Shown here in pieces: positions 10,401 to 19,581 of a stretch of 64,000 nt of DNA (its first letter is position 1; each line of letters begins with the position of its first letter). The stretch is from Thalassoglobus sp. JC818 (GTDB lineage Bacteria > Planctomycetota > Planctomycetia > Planctomycetales > Planctomycetaceae), in NCBI RefSeq assembly GCF_040717535.1, contig NZ_JBFEFI010000010.1, forward strand, positions 62,001 to 126,000. Direction: 5' to 3'. Under the pieces are notes generated by a model that made no database searches, was not told where the DNA came from, and saw only the letters and a list, made by a program, of their open reading frames with translations. A program made the position numbers and the translations under genes.

Positions 10401-10503
10401 AGCACCGGGAACGCAGTTCCGCCCTTCATCGCATCAGTTGATTGAATTCATCCCGAAACGACGAAGCGTCACCGTCGACGGTTCGACCGGTGTTGGCGGC
10501 TAG
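7477..10503 (+). CDS. Very large membrane-anchored OstA/LptA/LptC-like protein
   Basis: 1008 residues from a GTG with AGGAG 11 bp upstream. A single N-terminal helix (about residues 3-28) anchors it in the inner membrane with the rest in the periplasm. The body is rich in beta strands, with units that alternate a strand on 'A-D' or 'Q-x-I' with turns and G-x-V strands (for example ATAIGNVAMVSRD-like and VAAQSITVHL), as in the stacked jellyroll of LptA/LptC/OstA proteins. LptA is about 185 residues and LptC about 190, so this would be a several-fold longer version. Coupling to kdsD supports a part in carrying LPS across the periplasm. The fold is inferred from strand pattern and context; no strict sequence signature was found. 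Confidence 0.6.
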   Translation: MVRFVVCLAVTMFLASAYFMYAGVMLPLTAIQKAPDPLPSLSSTDYRPPVLSEAAEQYFPDLDWVNSEHLETFESQTQDLMLFTQNTKRVFVSGQSGSGEDDGRTVEMSPVAVLWKDPRNPEARPFRLIADRALVRFQNRFFDEALELSNSRPGRVVWASLEGTVHIDGPDGLVIDGQQFILSEQSAQLYSDRPIRFRYGPTENDQTEFSGSSDQIAIHLMTDDAPLLGKDLPQVSGVHSLILRKNVLINTTFVSDGKREQAKIACDGPFEYDFQRRFASFESDVVVDHIVPNGQEFDRQQLHCQRLEIDLEPELASEVTTSKSKTLELDNLTFRRLQAFNTTRRLGGRITPVQLTSDEHQVQGTMSQLIYDALTRTAVMLDEQGVIVRQNETTFRCPRIKFTHTDKNDLETIECLGAGELLVTSESFGQTPVRAKWDQEVNVLPESGTNLHIVELNGNAEFTIPKTDDPKAGALSQVGIAADQLKVWVDFKNAESLQKSDSLLKSQLPVSRAQAIGNVAMVSRDAIIERAQTIDVRIAHSEESREATESNSQPPTKENGRSNKSDEEAANPLRVAAQSITVHLEHNSADGKVDVRKVDGRGDVVMTHQPEPNESLQELGGENPIVMSGVRVVAHRDRQQNEYVTLLGQLDDRGTVTEPAMIAFGSTRIGGANLAFDRTGNTISILGPGKLRVPVSKNLEGKELDTPGMMEVVWQERMTFDGETARFFDSIRCSFDNHGENLTSLNCENLSVRLTDRIRFDKGTKDSDSVELHSIHATQLVEFESYEFLKNQLVGVRKGQLDDFIVDQSADRFTGRGPGQFHIWSFGNSMKLAPDGKAEANRPIQANEDQSWRYSTIEFSGVINGKITDRSASLENQRIEILSAPVEQAHIKFHRDEISSGRSQAANAVWLGCRNLRINQKSFGDKDYWELFAREATELEGERFRAVADELSFDERMGRFVLRGIGREATLYFQEAPGTQFRPSSHQLIEFIPKRRSVTVDGSTGVGG

Positions 10504-10555
10504 ACCACGTTTTGTGATTTCTCATCACTCGCCTGAACGCACTCTCAAAAAACAA

Positions 10556-10593
10556 AGCGAGCCATCCTGATCGACGATCGAGAATGGCTCGCT
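10556..10593 (-). terminator. Intrinsic terminator for the minus-strand isomerase gene
   Basis: A perfect 10-bp inverted repeat, AGCGAGCCAT at 10556-10565 and ATGGCTCGCT at 10584-10593, with an 18-nt loop. On the minus strand the stem is followed by TTGTTTTTTGAG, the U-tract of an intrinsic terminator. It lies 35 bp past the stop of the gene at 10629-11630. The plus-strand side lacks a U-tract, so it probably works in one direction. Confidence 0.8.
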
Positions 10594-10628
10594 GGCTTGT
10601 GTTGCCTCAGAGGCAATTGCAATCAGAT

Positions 10629-11630
10629 CTATTCTGCAAATGCTGCGTCGAAGGCGACGTTGCTTGGCTCGAAATCAATGTTGTGACAGAAGTCAGCAGC
10701 TTCTGCGGCACCTTGATCTCGGTTCATGCCGGAATCTTCCCACTCGACAGAGAGTGGCATGTCGGCTGGATATCCAGCGGCATTCAAAGCGCGAATGATT
10801 TCTTCGAAGCGAACTCCGCCACGTCCCACGCTGCGGAAGTCCCAGCCGCGTCGTGGATCGCCGAAGGAAAGATGGCTGGCCAGAATTCCGCTGCGTCCGT
10901 TAAGAGTTGTCGCAGCATCTTTCATGTGCACGTGGTAGATTCGGTCCGGGAATGCTCGAATGAACTCGACCGGATCAACTCCCTGCCAGATCAAGTGGCT
11001 TGGATCGAAGTTGAATCCGAATTCTTCGCGGCGATCGATCGCAGCCAGTGCTCGTTCGGCTGAGTAGATGTCAAAGGCGATTTCAGTCGGGTGAACTTCC
11101 AGAGCGAAACGCACTCCGCATTCCTGGAAGACGTCAAGAATCGGATGCCAACGATCGGCGAACTGCTGAAATCCACCATCGAGCATCGACTTCGGTGTCG
11201 GTGGGAAATCGTAGAGCAGATGCCAAATGCTGGAACCGGTGAAACCGTTAACCACTCCCACTCCCAGCTTCTGGGCAGCGCGAGCGGTGTTCTTCATCTC
11301 TTCGATGGCTCGTTCGTTGACTCCGGCAGGGTCACCATCTCCCCAAACGTATTCTGGAAGAATCGACTTATGGCGTTCATCGATGTTGTCGCAGACAGCC
11401 TGACCGACGAGGTGGTTGGAAATCGCGAAGAGCTTGAGATCGTGGCGTTCCAGAAGATCACGTTTTTTCGCGCAGTAAGTGTCGTCAGAGAGGGCTTTGT
11501 CGACTTCGAAGTGGTCTCCCCAACAGGCGAGTTCCAATCCATCGTACCCGAACCCTTTGGCCTTTTTAGCGAGTTCTTCCAGCGGTAGATCCGCCCATTG
11601 GCCAGTGAACAAGGTAACAGGACGACCCAT
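10629..11630 (-). CDS. Sugar phosphate isomerase/epimerase-like TIM-barrel protein
   Basis: 333 residues starting at an ATG preceded by GAGAGGAG at a good distance. Features of the xylose-isomerase-like/AP-endonuclease-2 barrel are visible: [15 protein letters not shown] near residues 28-42, [13 protein letters not shown] (about 175-187) with a metal-binding Glu, [12 protein letters not shown] (about 209-220), YHVHMKDA (about 233-240) with His residues, and [10 protein letters not shown] near residue 296. These Glu/Asp/His positions form the divalent-metal site in the family. No signal peptide, so cytosolic. The substrate is unknown; planctomycetes have many members. It stands alone with its own terminator. 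Confidence 0.85.
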   Translation of the reverse strand: MGRPVTLFTGQWADLPLEELAKKAKGFGYDGLELACWGDHFEVDKALSDDTYCAKKRDLLERHDLKLFAISNHLVGQAVCDNIDERHKSILPEYVWGDGDPAGVNERAIEEMKNTARAAQKLGVGVVNGFTGSSIWHLLYDFPPTPKSMLDGGFQQFADRWHPILDVFQECGVRFALEVHPTEIAFDIYSAERALAAIDRREEFGFNFDPSHLIWQGVDPVEFIRAFPDRIYHVHMKDAATTLNGRSGILASHLSFGDPRRGWDFRSVGRGGVRFEEIIRALNAAGYPADMPLSVEWEDSGMNRDQGAAEAADFCHNIDFEPSNVAFDAAFAE

Positions 11631-11803
11631 CTTATACTCCTCTCGCGGAAATCGAATAAATGAACGAAGACTGATCTGAATTCAACTGTGAGAAAAGTAC
11701 AGAACGATGCCTGAGAATTCAAACCCTCCCGCCTACCATCCAGAGATCAACGTCTCTATAACAGCACAAACCGCATCGCCTTACTCAGCAGGAAACGCAC
11801 TCG

Positions 11804-12259
11804 ATGGACGCTTTCCCGATTCAAGTCAGTTCACGCATTCTCCATATCCTCGGAGCCATCATTCTGCTCGGAGGAGCGATCTTCTTCAAATTCATCGTTC
11901 AACCCGCCGCTTCGGAACTCCCTGAGAACGAACACGCGACGATGAAAGAACGGCTGATGAAGAGCTGGCGGCAACTGGTCGGGCTGGCCATCGCACTGCT
12001 GATTTTCTCAGGCTTCTACAACTATCTCGTGGTCGCACTTCCAGAGCATGAAGGCGACAAGCGATATCACATGTTCATGGGAATCAAGATTCTCATCGCG
12101 TTCGTTATCTTCTTCATCGCTTCGGTCCTGCCAGGACGTGCAGCAGCTTTCGAGAAGATGCGACAAAACAGCAAAATGTGGATGACGATCACGATCACGC
12201 TGGGGCTTGTGGTCATCGGAATTGCAGGTTTCCTGCGAATGCGTGGCATCCCCGGCTGA
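11804..12259 (+). CDS. Small four-helix integral membrane protein
   Basis: 151 residues with four hydrophobic segments, about 11-31, 53-75, 88-108 and 122-145. Two His residues (HILGA near residue 14 and YHMFMGIKI near 88) sit in or next to helices. The layout resembles the CopD-like/DUF membrane families in which paired His residues may bind haem or copper, but I cannot assign one with confidence. It faces away from the isomerase gene with about 170 bp between the starts. Followed by a long non-coding stretch. Confidence 0.7.
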   Translation: MDAFPIQVSSRILHILGAIILLGGAIFFKFIVQPAASELPENEHATMKERLMKSWRQLVGLAIALLIFSGFYNYLVVALPEHEGDKRYHMFMGIKILIAFVIFFIASVLPGRAAAFEKMRQNSKMWMTITITLGLVVIGIAGFLRMRGIPG

Positions 12260-12305
12260 TTCACACAGTAAGTTGACGGGCCTCTTGAATTGACTCAATG
12301 TGTTG

Positions 12306-12332
12306 GTGATCGCGAAGCGATTTTGCGATCAC
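12306..12332 (+). repeat. Inverted repeat (8-bp arms) after the membrane protein gene
   Basis: GTGATCGC at 12306-12313 pairs with GCGATCAC at 12325-12332, with an 11-nt loop. It lies 47 bp past the stop of the small membrane protein and may act as its terminator, though the U-tract that follows is poor (CTAACTCGCTTTT). Confidence 0.5.
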
Positions 12333-12440
12333 TAACTCGCTTTTGAATGGATGCGTCGAACCTCGGGCAAGCACCACAAAGCGCGTGAAGAGTCTTTTCT
12401 GAACTCAAACTCTCTTGCCCGGCAAATCCAGTACACAAAT

Positions 12441-12467
12441 GACCACCTGTGGAAATAGCAGGTGGTC
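12441..12467 (+). repeat. Inverted repeat (9-bp perfect arms)
   Basis: GACCACCTG (12441-12449) and CAGGTGGTC (12459-12467) flank a 9-nt loop. It has no U-tract on either side. It could be a stable RNA stem or a protein-binding palindrome; no gene of its own is visible. Confidence 0.5.
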
Positions 12468-12751
12468 GATTTCGTACAATCTCGGGAACACGCTGACTTC
12501 CCATTCTTCCAGGACTTCCTCGTCACAGAAAAATGTCGAAGTGGCGAATTGTCCCACACTGATCGAATTTGCATCAATCTGACACACTTCTTTCCGTCAG
12601 ATGACACACTGAGCGAGTGCTTCGAATTCGCCTCAACATGTTTCCAAAAAACAACTTCCAACAATCTTAGGAAGTTTCTTTCGTTGGGCGCTCCCTCTGC
12701 TCTCTCAAGAGCGGTCTGTTAAGAACCAGGGAACCTTTTCTCAGAAATATT

Positions 12752-12771
12752 GTTCGCATGCGAACTTTTTT
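12752..12771 (+). terminator. Palindrome GTTCGCATGCGAAC followed by six T residues
   Basis: A 14-bp perfect palindrome (12752-12765) runs straight into TTTTTT. As RNA it could form a short stem ending a plus-strand transcript; as DNA it is also a symmetric operator-like site. Because no plus-strand gene ends nearby (the nearest stop is about 490 bp upstream), a small RNA ending here or a regulatory site for the downstream sigma gene are both possible. Confidence 0.45.
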
Positions 12772-12978
12772 AGTAATCCCAACGTCTCTTCACCCGTACT
12801 AACACCTGAACGGCAACATTAAGCATGCATGGGGAAACCAAAGTCCTCTGCTCAAGCCATAAAGAAAGATTTCGAACAAATAATCAGCGACAATGAGATT
12901 TCTCAGAAGACGTCGCTGTTGATTCACGGTTTCAGTTCAAGACGAATGTGAAGCGGTGACTGTGGAAAGGGTTTTGTG

Positions 12979-14646
<1,668 letters not shown>

Positions 14647-14693
14647 GTGGGGCCTCTCACTTTGGGTGCAACGAGTCCTCTCCACTCCTGGAA

Positions 14694-14732
14694 GCCTCAA
14701 TGTCCAACTTGGACGTTGGGGCTTTTTCTTTT
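14694..14732 (+). terminator. Intrinsic terminator after the HTH-sigma gene
   Basis: GCCTCAATGTCC (14694-14705) pairs with GGACGTTGGGGC (14711-14722), including G-U pairs, around a 5-nt loop, then TTTTTCTTTT. It lies 48 bp past the stop codon at 14646 and is a textbook rho-independent terminator. Confidence 0.88.
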
Positions 14733-14818
14733 GATGTTCATCTCCGATGATTCAGTGATCAACTCACTCATCGTCATCTTCAATTGACTGGCAAACCATT
14801 GACCATGGGTTCCCACTG

Positions 14819-15679
14819 ATGATGTTCCGGGCAAAGCAGATTCAGTTCGCGCTACTGACAATCATCGTTCAGTTTGCAACCGCTCCAGACTTGATGGCTC
14901 AAGACTCACCAACAGGTGGGCCGTCGCTGGACGAAGTCTTCCTGTTTCGTCCTTCCAGATTTCCAGAAGGAAACTGGAGTCCGATGAATCTGCGTTTCGA
15001 AGACGTCGAGTTTCAATCTGAGGATGGCACGAAGCTTCATGGCTGGTTTTGCCCCGCTCCCAGTTCCGTCGCGCATGTCCTCTATCTTCACGGGACCGGT
15101 AAGAACCTCAGCGATCGCGCTCAACTTCTTGAGAAGCTCACCAAGCAACATCGGCTCAGCGTGATGATATTCGATTACCGAGGCTATGGACGTTCGGAGG
15201 GGCTCCCGACAGTTGACGGAGCGATTGCTGACAGCTTCGCAGCACGGGCCAAATTTGCTGAGATCGCCCAAATCCCTGAGTCCGAGATCGTACTAATGGG
15301 GCGATCACTCGGGGGGGCCATGGCCATCCAAATCGCCGCTGTCCTCCCCCCACGCGGGATGATTCTGGAAAGCACGTTCGCTTCTTACCGGGGAGTCGCA
15401 GAACTGCACGCCCCGAAGTTCGCATTTCTAATTCCGGACGAAAAACTCCACTCCGTCGAACTGATCTCAGAGATCAACACGAGCTTCCTGATCAGCCACG
15501 GCGACCGCGACCGGCTCATACCATTCGCCGCAGGTCAAAAACTCTTTCGAGCAGCCCCTGCCCCCAAAAAGTTCATCCGAATTCCCGGCGCCGACCACAA
15601 CGATCCCCAGTCAAACAATTACTACAAAGCACTCGATCGATTTCTGAGATCGCTTCCACGGATGATCCAATCGCAGTAG
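14819..15679 (+). CDS. Secreted alpha/beta hydrolase (BEM46-like)
   Basis: 286 residues. A signal peptide (about 1-27, ending DLMAQD) sends it out of the cytoplasm. The hydrolase fold shows HVLYLHGTGKN (oxyanion region), the nucleophile elbow LMGRSLGGAMAIQ with Ser near residue 164, an acid in HGDRDRLIPF near 227 and a His in IPGADHNDPQ near 260. Length and motif spacing fit the BEM46/ABHD13-like peptidase/esterase group. The substrate cannot be told from sequence. It stands between a terminator and a convergent DUF1559 gene. Confidence 0.85.
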   Translation: MMFRAKQIQFALLTIIVQFATAPDLMAQDSPTGGPSLDEVFLFRPSRFPEGNWSPMNLRFEDVEFQSEDGTKLHGWFCPAPSSVAHVLYLHGTGKNLSDRAQLLEKLTKQHRLSVMIFDYRGYGRSEGLPTVDGAIADSFAARAKFAEIAQIPESEIVLMGRSLGGAMAIQIAAVLPPRGMILESTFASYRGVAELHAPKFAFLIPDEKLHSVELISEINTSFLISHGDRDRLIPFAAGQKLFRAAPAPKKFIRIPGADHNDPQSNNYYKALDRFLRSLPRMIQSQ

Positions 15680-15740
15680 TTCTTTCCTTCTGCACATTAA
15701 GGCCATTGCCTGCTTCGACGAGTACAACTTCACTGCTCGC

Positions 15741-16649
15741 TCAGAAATTATCCCCTGGAATGATTTCGTTTCCATTTCGAGTTCCCAGAGCCCGCCAGAC
15801 ATTGCGATCGATGGTGTCCGCGATAAATCGAGCGGCACCGTCCCCCATCCCCACATTGACGCCGCCGGGATGCAGGCTGGTCACGGTCACGGCAGCGTAC
15901 GACCCCGACCGAAGGTCGTTGAGATCTCCGTTTGTGCAACTGTTACGATTGGGGGTCTGAACAGTCGTAAATTCCTCTTCGTCGTAGAGTGTATATCGAG
16001 GAAGATGGGAACGGGTTTCGCACTCCTCTGCAAAAGCATCGAGATCTTCATGAAAGACACTCGTTCGGAGCATCAGCCGGTGATTCCATTGGAGACTGTC
16101 AAAAGGAATGTAAGATTGAGCGGTGCCCCCGAGCGAGACGAGACGTTCAGAAAGAGCAAGAGTCGTAGACAGGCCATCAGTGACATCACGAGGTGAGATC
16201 GGGTCGTTCAACTGATTCGAGTTGAACCCATCCCGAAAATGTCGATTCGTGCCGTCCGACATCAGGTAGCTTTCGTACATCCCGGCTCCGGTGCTTTCCG
16301 GATCGGAGGGACACGCCATGACTTCCCGTGACGAGACCGGGTTCATCGTCTTGCCGTTTACAACGATCGGTTTTTCCTGCTCCAGGAACGGGAGCACTTG
16401 AACGTTCCAGTATTCTCGATTGACAATCGCCCCGGGGAAGTGGCCGTAGACTTCCTCAAACTGATGGAACGCCAGACCAATTTGCTTGACGTGCGACAGA
16501 CATTGCGTCCGACGAGCGGACTCTCGGGCACTCTGGACGGCGGGAATTGTGATCGCGAGAAGGACTCCGATCACACCCATTGCGACCATGAGTTCCACAA
16601 CGGTAAATCCATTTCGAGCTCGCGAACGATCTCTCGAATTCCGTCTCAT
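15741..16649 (-). CDS. DUF1559 protein with type IV prepilin-like N-terminus
   Basis: 302 residues. The N-terminus RNGFTVVELMVAMGVIGVL is a type IV pilin/pseudopilin signal: cleavage before the Phe after Gly, Glu at mature position 5, then a hydrophobic helix. The rest carries DUF1559 marks, for example AVQSARESARRTQCLSHVKQ after the helix and HPGGVNVGMGDGAARFI near the C-terminus. Such proteins exist in dozens of copies in planctomycete genomes and probably form or decorate pseudopilus-like fibres; their individual roles are unknown. It lies 17 bp downstream of the tandem paralog pair on the same strand and may be in their operon. Confidence 0.92.
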   Translation of the reverse strand: MRRNSRDRSRARNGFTVVELMVAMGVIGVLLAITIPAVQSARESARRTQCLSHVKQIGLAFHQFEEVYGHFPGAIVNREYWNVQVLPFLEQEKPIVVNGKTMNPVSSREVMACPSDPESTGAGMYESYLMSDGTNRHFRDGFNSNQLNDPISPRDVTDGLSTTLALSERLVSLGGTAQSYIPFDSLQWNHRLMLRTSVFHEDLDAFAEECETRSHLPRYTLYDEEEFTTVQTPNRNSCTNGDLNDLRSGSYAAVTVTSLHPGGVNVGMGDGAARFIADTIDRNVWRALGTRNGNEIIPGDNF

Positions 16650-16666
16650 GATTGACTCCTTTGCGT

Positions 16667-17308
16667 CTATCGAGGAGAGGCATCTTCTCGAAGGACCGGG
16701 TGATCATCTGCAAGAGGGACGTGAAGCTCACGCTGATCCGGCTCCTCAGAAGCAACTATCGTGATAAACCCTTCGCCGAGGGCGACTGTTTCTGGAAGTG
16801 GTTCGTTCTCTAGATCCATGACGTCAGTTTGTAAGAAATATCTGACTCGATATTCCCCTGGTTGCAGACGGAACTTCGTCGGCCTACTCGTCAATTCGAG
16901 ACTGAATCGGTCAGTCTTCGGCGGCTGAACAGAAATCCAGGACTCCGCCACTCCGTCAATCAACTGAAAGTCTTCTTCCGTAGCCGTGGCTTGCCTTGGA
17001 ACAACTGCCACGTACCTGAAAACCGGGTGTTCCGTAGCTGGCTGTTCATTCAAAACCACACGAAACACATGCTCGTGGTTCGTCGGATAAGTGTGAGAAG
17101 CATCTGAAAGTTCGAGTCCGTTCAAAGTAAAACTCTGAACAGACTCATCTTTCTCACTAAGTTCGGGCCGGGCATGCTTTGCCTTGAACTGTTCAAAGGC
17201 AGCGTCTGTCAAGCGGGCCGGCTGCATGAGCCAGTAAACAAGACATGCAACGACCACGACTGCCCCGACAATTCCAATTTGAACCTTCAATGTTCCCTCC
17301 GCATCCAT
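16667..17308 (-). CDS. Membrane-anchored protein, second of a tandem paralog pair
   Basis: 213 residues from the ATG at 17308 (MDAEGTLKVQIG); a longer frame would overlap the upstream gene. A single N-terminal helix (about 8-28) is followed by a periplasmic part of about 180 residues with strands such as YPTNHEHVFRVV, KFRLQPGEYRVRYFLQT and MDLENEPLPETVALGEG. The same strings, with few changes, occur in the gene just upstream, so the two arose by tandem duplication. No enzyme motif is seen. It begins 25 bp after its paralog and is followed within 17 bp by the DUF1559 gene. Confidence 0.8.
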   Translation of the reverse strand: MDAEGTLKVQIGIVGAVVVVACLVYWLMQPARLTDAAFEQFKAKHARPELSEKDESVQSFTLNGLELSDASHTYPTNHEHVFRVVLNEQPATEHPVFRYVAVVPRQATATEEDFQLIDGVAESWISVQPPKTDRFSLELTSRPTKFRLQPGEYRVRYFLQTDVMDLENEPLPETVALGEGFITIVASEEPDQRELHVPLADDHPVLREDASPR

Positions 17309-17333
17309 GTTGTTGATGAATGTTTCCTGATAC

Positions 17334-17966
17334 TCATCGCGGCGTTCCATCTGGCCACAGAATCGGATGATCCTCGGAGAGAGGAACAATCAAGTCGCGT
17401 GCATCCGGTTCGTCTGACTCAACGATCGTGAGGTTTCCCTCGCCGAGAGCAACCGTTTCTGGAAGCGGTTCGTTCTCAAGGTCCATCACTCGTGTTTGCA
17501 ACAGATAACGCACTCGATATTTGCCCGGTTTCAATCGAAATTTGAACGGGTCGCTCGTGTATTCGCTTCCAAACGGATCTTGTGAAGGTGGCTTCACCGG
17601 AATTGTGAAATCAGCGATTCCATCAACAACTTGAAAGTCCTCCGGAGTCGCGTCAACAGGCCTCGGTACCACGATGACCATTCGAGCTGTGTAAAACTGG
17701 CTTCTCGGAAGCTCGTCGAAACTCACTTTAAGGAGATGGTCATAGTTCGTTGGATACGAGTGCGACTCTGATTCAAACGGCTGGTCGTTGAGCATCGCCG
17801 CCTGAACCAAGGGATCGGTCAGGTTCAGTTCAGGTCGACGATGCGCCGCTTCAAACAACTCCTGAGTCGCTTCGGTCATTCGCGGAGGTTGAAAGAACCA
17901 AAAGCAGAAGCCAATCGCGAGAACCAGGCAGCCCAGTCCTCCCCACCAGTACTTGTTCGGTCTCAT
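17334..17966 (-). CDS. Membrane-anchored protein, first of a tandem paralog pair
   Basis: 210 residues: MRPNKYWW, an N-terminal helix (about 8-27), then a soluble periplasmic part. It shares with the downstream gene the blocks YPTNYDHLLKVSF, KFRLKPGKYRVRYLLQT, MDLENEPLPETVALGEG and the ending PLSEDHPIL. The conserved order of PG(E/K)YRVRY strands suggests a beta-sandwich domain, but I do not recognise the family. It heads a likely three-gene unit (two paralogs and the DUF1559 protein), hinting at work together at the cell surface. Confidence 0.8.
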   Translation of the reverse strand: MRPNKYWWGGLGCLVLAIGFCFWFFQPPRMTEATQELFEAAHRRPELNLTDPLVQAAMLNDQPFESESHSYPTNYDHLLKVSFDELPRSQFYTARMVIVVPRPVDATPEDFQVVDGIADFTIPVKPPSQDPFGSEYTSDPFKFRLKPGKYRVRYLLQTRVMDLENEPLPETVALGEGNLTIVESDEPDARDLIVPLSEDHPILWPDGTPR

Positions 17967-18502
17967 TCGGACGCCCCTTCCATGGAATTTCGATGCGCTT
18001 TAACGCTCTTAAAAAGCGGCACGCCAAGTAGATCTCAGCTTCAAGTCTTCTTAGACAACTCTGCACATTCGAAAGCGGACTGCACGATTCTTTGATGCAA
18101 TGCAGCCCTGACGACTTACAATGTGCTCTAAAAACCGGAATCGCGGAGTGCCTTCGTCGTCGTAAGTCGAGACGAACCTGATAGGACACACTCAAACGAC
18201 GAGTCGCTCGAAGACTTTAGCCCAAGCTACGTAATCGTTGACTGGATAAAAGAGACGTCGCGAACAACAGAAAGTAAGAACTCACCCATCGTGTGACTTC
18301 CTGGTTAAAGGTTGACCGCCCACACACGCATCAGAGATAACAAATCCAAGACAGCCAGGCAAATTAAAAACACTAAGCGGGCTTCGAAAGCCCAAACTCA
18401 ATGCGAGCCAGTTCAACATCCGTGCCTGAAATCGCTTGAACTCTGACGCGCCCGCAGCCAATTTCTCTTTCCAGTGATCGATTCTACTTGAGGACAAAAC
18501 TT
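17967..18502 (+). other. Intergenic region between divergent genes
   Basis: 536 bp between the paralog pair (minus) and the metallopeptidase gene (plus). It holds a short hairpin GGGCTT-CGA-AAGCCC at 18379-18393 followed on the minus strand, some bases on, by a T-rich stretch. Promoters for both directions are expected. No gene or RNA was recognised. Confidence 0.4.
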
Positions 18503-19423
18503 ATGCGGCTGTGTCGCTCCATCGTCTGCGTCATTGCGCTGCTGGGAAGTGCTCATCTAATCGCAGCGGCGGCGGAGGTCGGTTCGCAGGCTAGTGAGCC
18601 GCTGAAGGTTTCGGCTCCTCCGGCGGAGATGGAACTTGATTCGTTCTACGCGAAGTATTTGAGCGCGAATGGATATCCGATCGTCAGTTCTGAGCGTGTC
18701 AGTGATTATGCGCTGAAGGAAGCGGGGTATCTTGTCAATCAAATGCTGGCCCATCGGCCGGATGTCAAACAAGCGATGATCGACAGCGGTTCGAGGTTGA
18801 TCGTCATGGCGTACGACGAGTTGACGACCGATGTGCCCGAACATTCGCATCTGAAACCGAAAGACTTCTGGGATGCACGGGCGCGGGGATTGGGAGGATC
18901 GAGAACTGATCCGGTCTGTTCGTGCGGCGAGGAGAACCTGTTGGCCTTCGAAGGTGATCCTTATTCGACGGAATGTATTCTCATCCATGAGTTCGCACAC
19001 AATATTCACTTGCGAGGCTTGGTCGAAATCGATCCGACGTTTGACCCGCGTCTCAAGCAGACATTCGAGCAAGCAATGGAAGCAGGTCTTTGGAAAGGCA
19101 AATACGCTTCGACCAATCATCATGAATATTTTGCAGAGGGTGTGCAGTCGTGGTTCGGCAACAATCGTGAGAACGATCATGATCACAACCATGTCAACAC
19201 TCGCCAAGAACTGATCGACTACGATCCGGGGCTGGCTGCTCTTTGCGAAGAGGTCTTCGGAGAAACAGAACTCGTCTACACAAAACCTGTCACACGACTT
19301 TCTGGTCACCTTGCAGGTTACAATCCCGATGAAGCTCCCAAGTTTGTGTGGCCTGATCGTCTCAACGAAATGAAGAAAAAAATCCGTGCCGACGCTGAGA
19401 ACCGAGGCAAGACCTCGGAATAG
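18503..19423 (+). CDS. Secreted zinc metallopeptidase-like protein (HEXXH)
   Basis: 306 residues from the ATG at 18503, preceded by GAGG; a TTG at 18488 is also in frame. A signal peptide covers about residues 1-23 (ending IAAAAE). The zinc site is IHEFAHNIH (HEXXH, near residues 162-166) with a likely third ligand or glutamate in HHEYFAEGVQSWF about 40 residues on, as in gluzincins. A pair of Cys (VCSCGEEN) precedes the site. A His/Asp-rich stretch (NDHDHNHVNT) follows. The fold resembles peptidases related to the anthrax lethal factor C-terminal group, but the family match is from motifs only. Confidence 0.75.
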   Translation: MRLCRSIVCVIALLGSAHLIAAAAEVGSQASEPLKVSAPPAEMELDSFYAKYLSANGYPIVSSERVSDYALKEAGYLVNQMLAHRPDVKQAMIDSGSRLIVMAYDELTTDVPEHSHLKPKDFWDARARGLGGSRTDPVCSCGEENLLAFEGDPYSTECILIHEFAHNIHLRGLVEIDPTFDPRLKQTFEQAMEAGLWKGKYASTNHHEYFAEGVQSWFGNNRENDHDHNHVNTRQELIDYDPGLAALCEEVFGETELVYTKPVTRLSGHLAGYNPDEAPKFVWPDRLNEMKKKIRADAENRGKTSE

Positions 19424-19581
19424 GAATGGCTCGGTGATGTCCGCATGAACGGACCAGAGACGAAGTTTTCTTCGACGAGATCACCAATCTTTGAGACCGC
19501 GCTTGACGACTGCCTTTCGAGAACTTACAAACGAAAGTCATCAACACATATTTCTACGATCAACTGTTCTCAGGATTTCTC

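Larger units (their letters stand above)
12260..12978 (+). other. Long non-coding stretch upstream of the HTH-sigma factor gene, with three hairpins
   Basis: About 720 bp without a convincing gene. It holds inverted repeats at 12306-12332, 12441-12467 and 12752-12771 (listed separately). The short open frames here have no codon-use or homology support. The length and spacing of the hairpins leave room for one or two small RNAs or a long leader for the downstream sigma factor gene. Confidence 0.5.
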
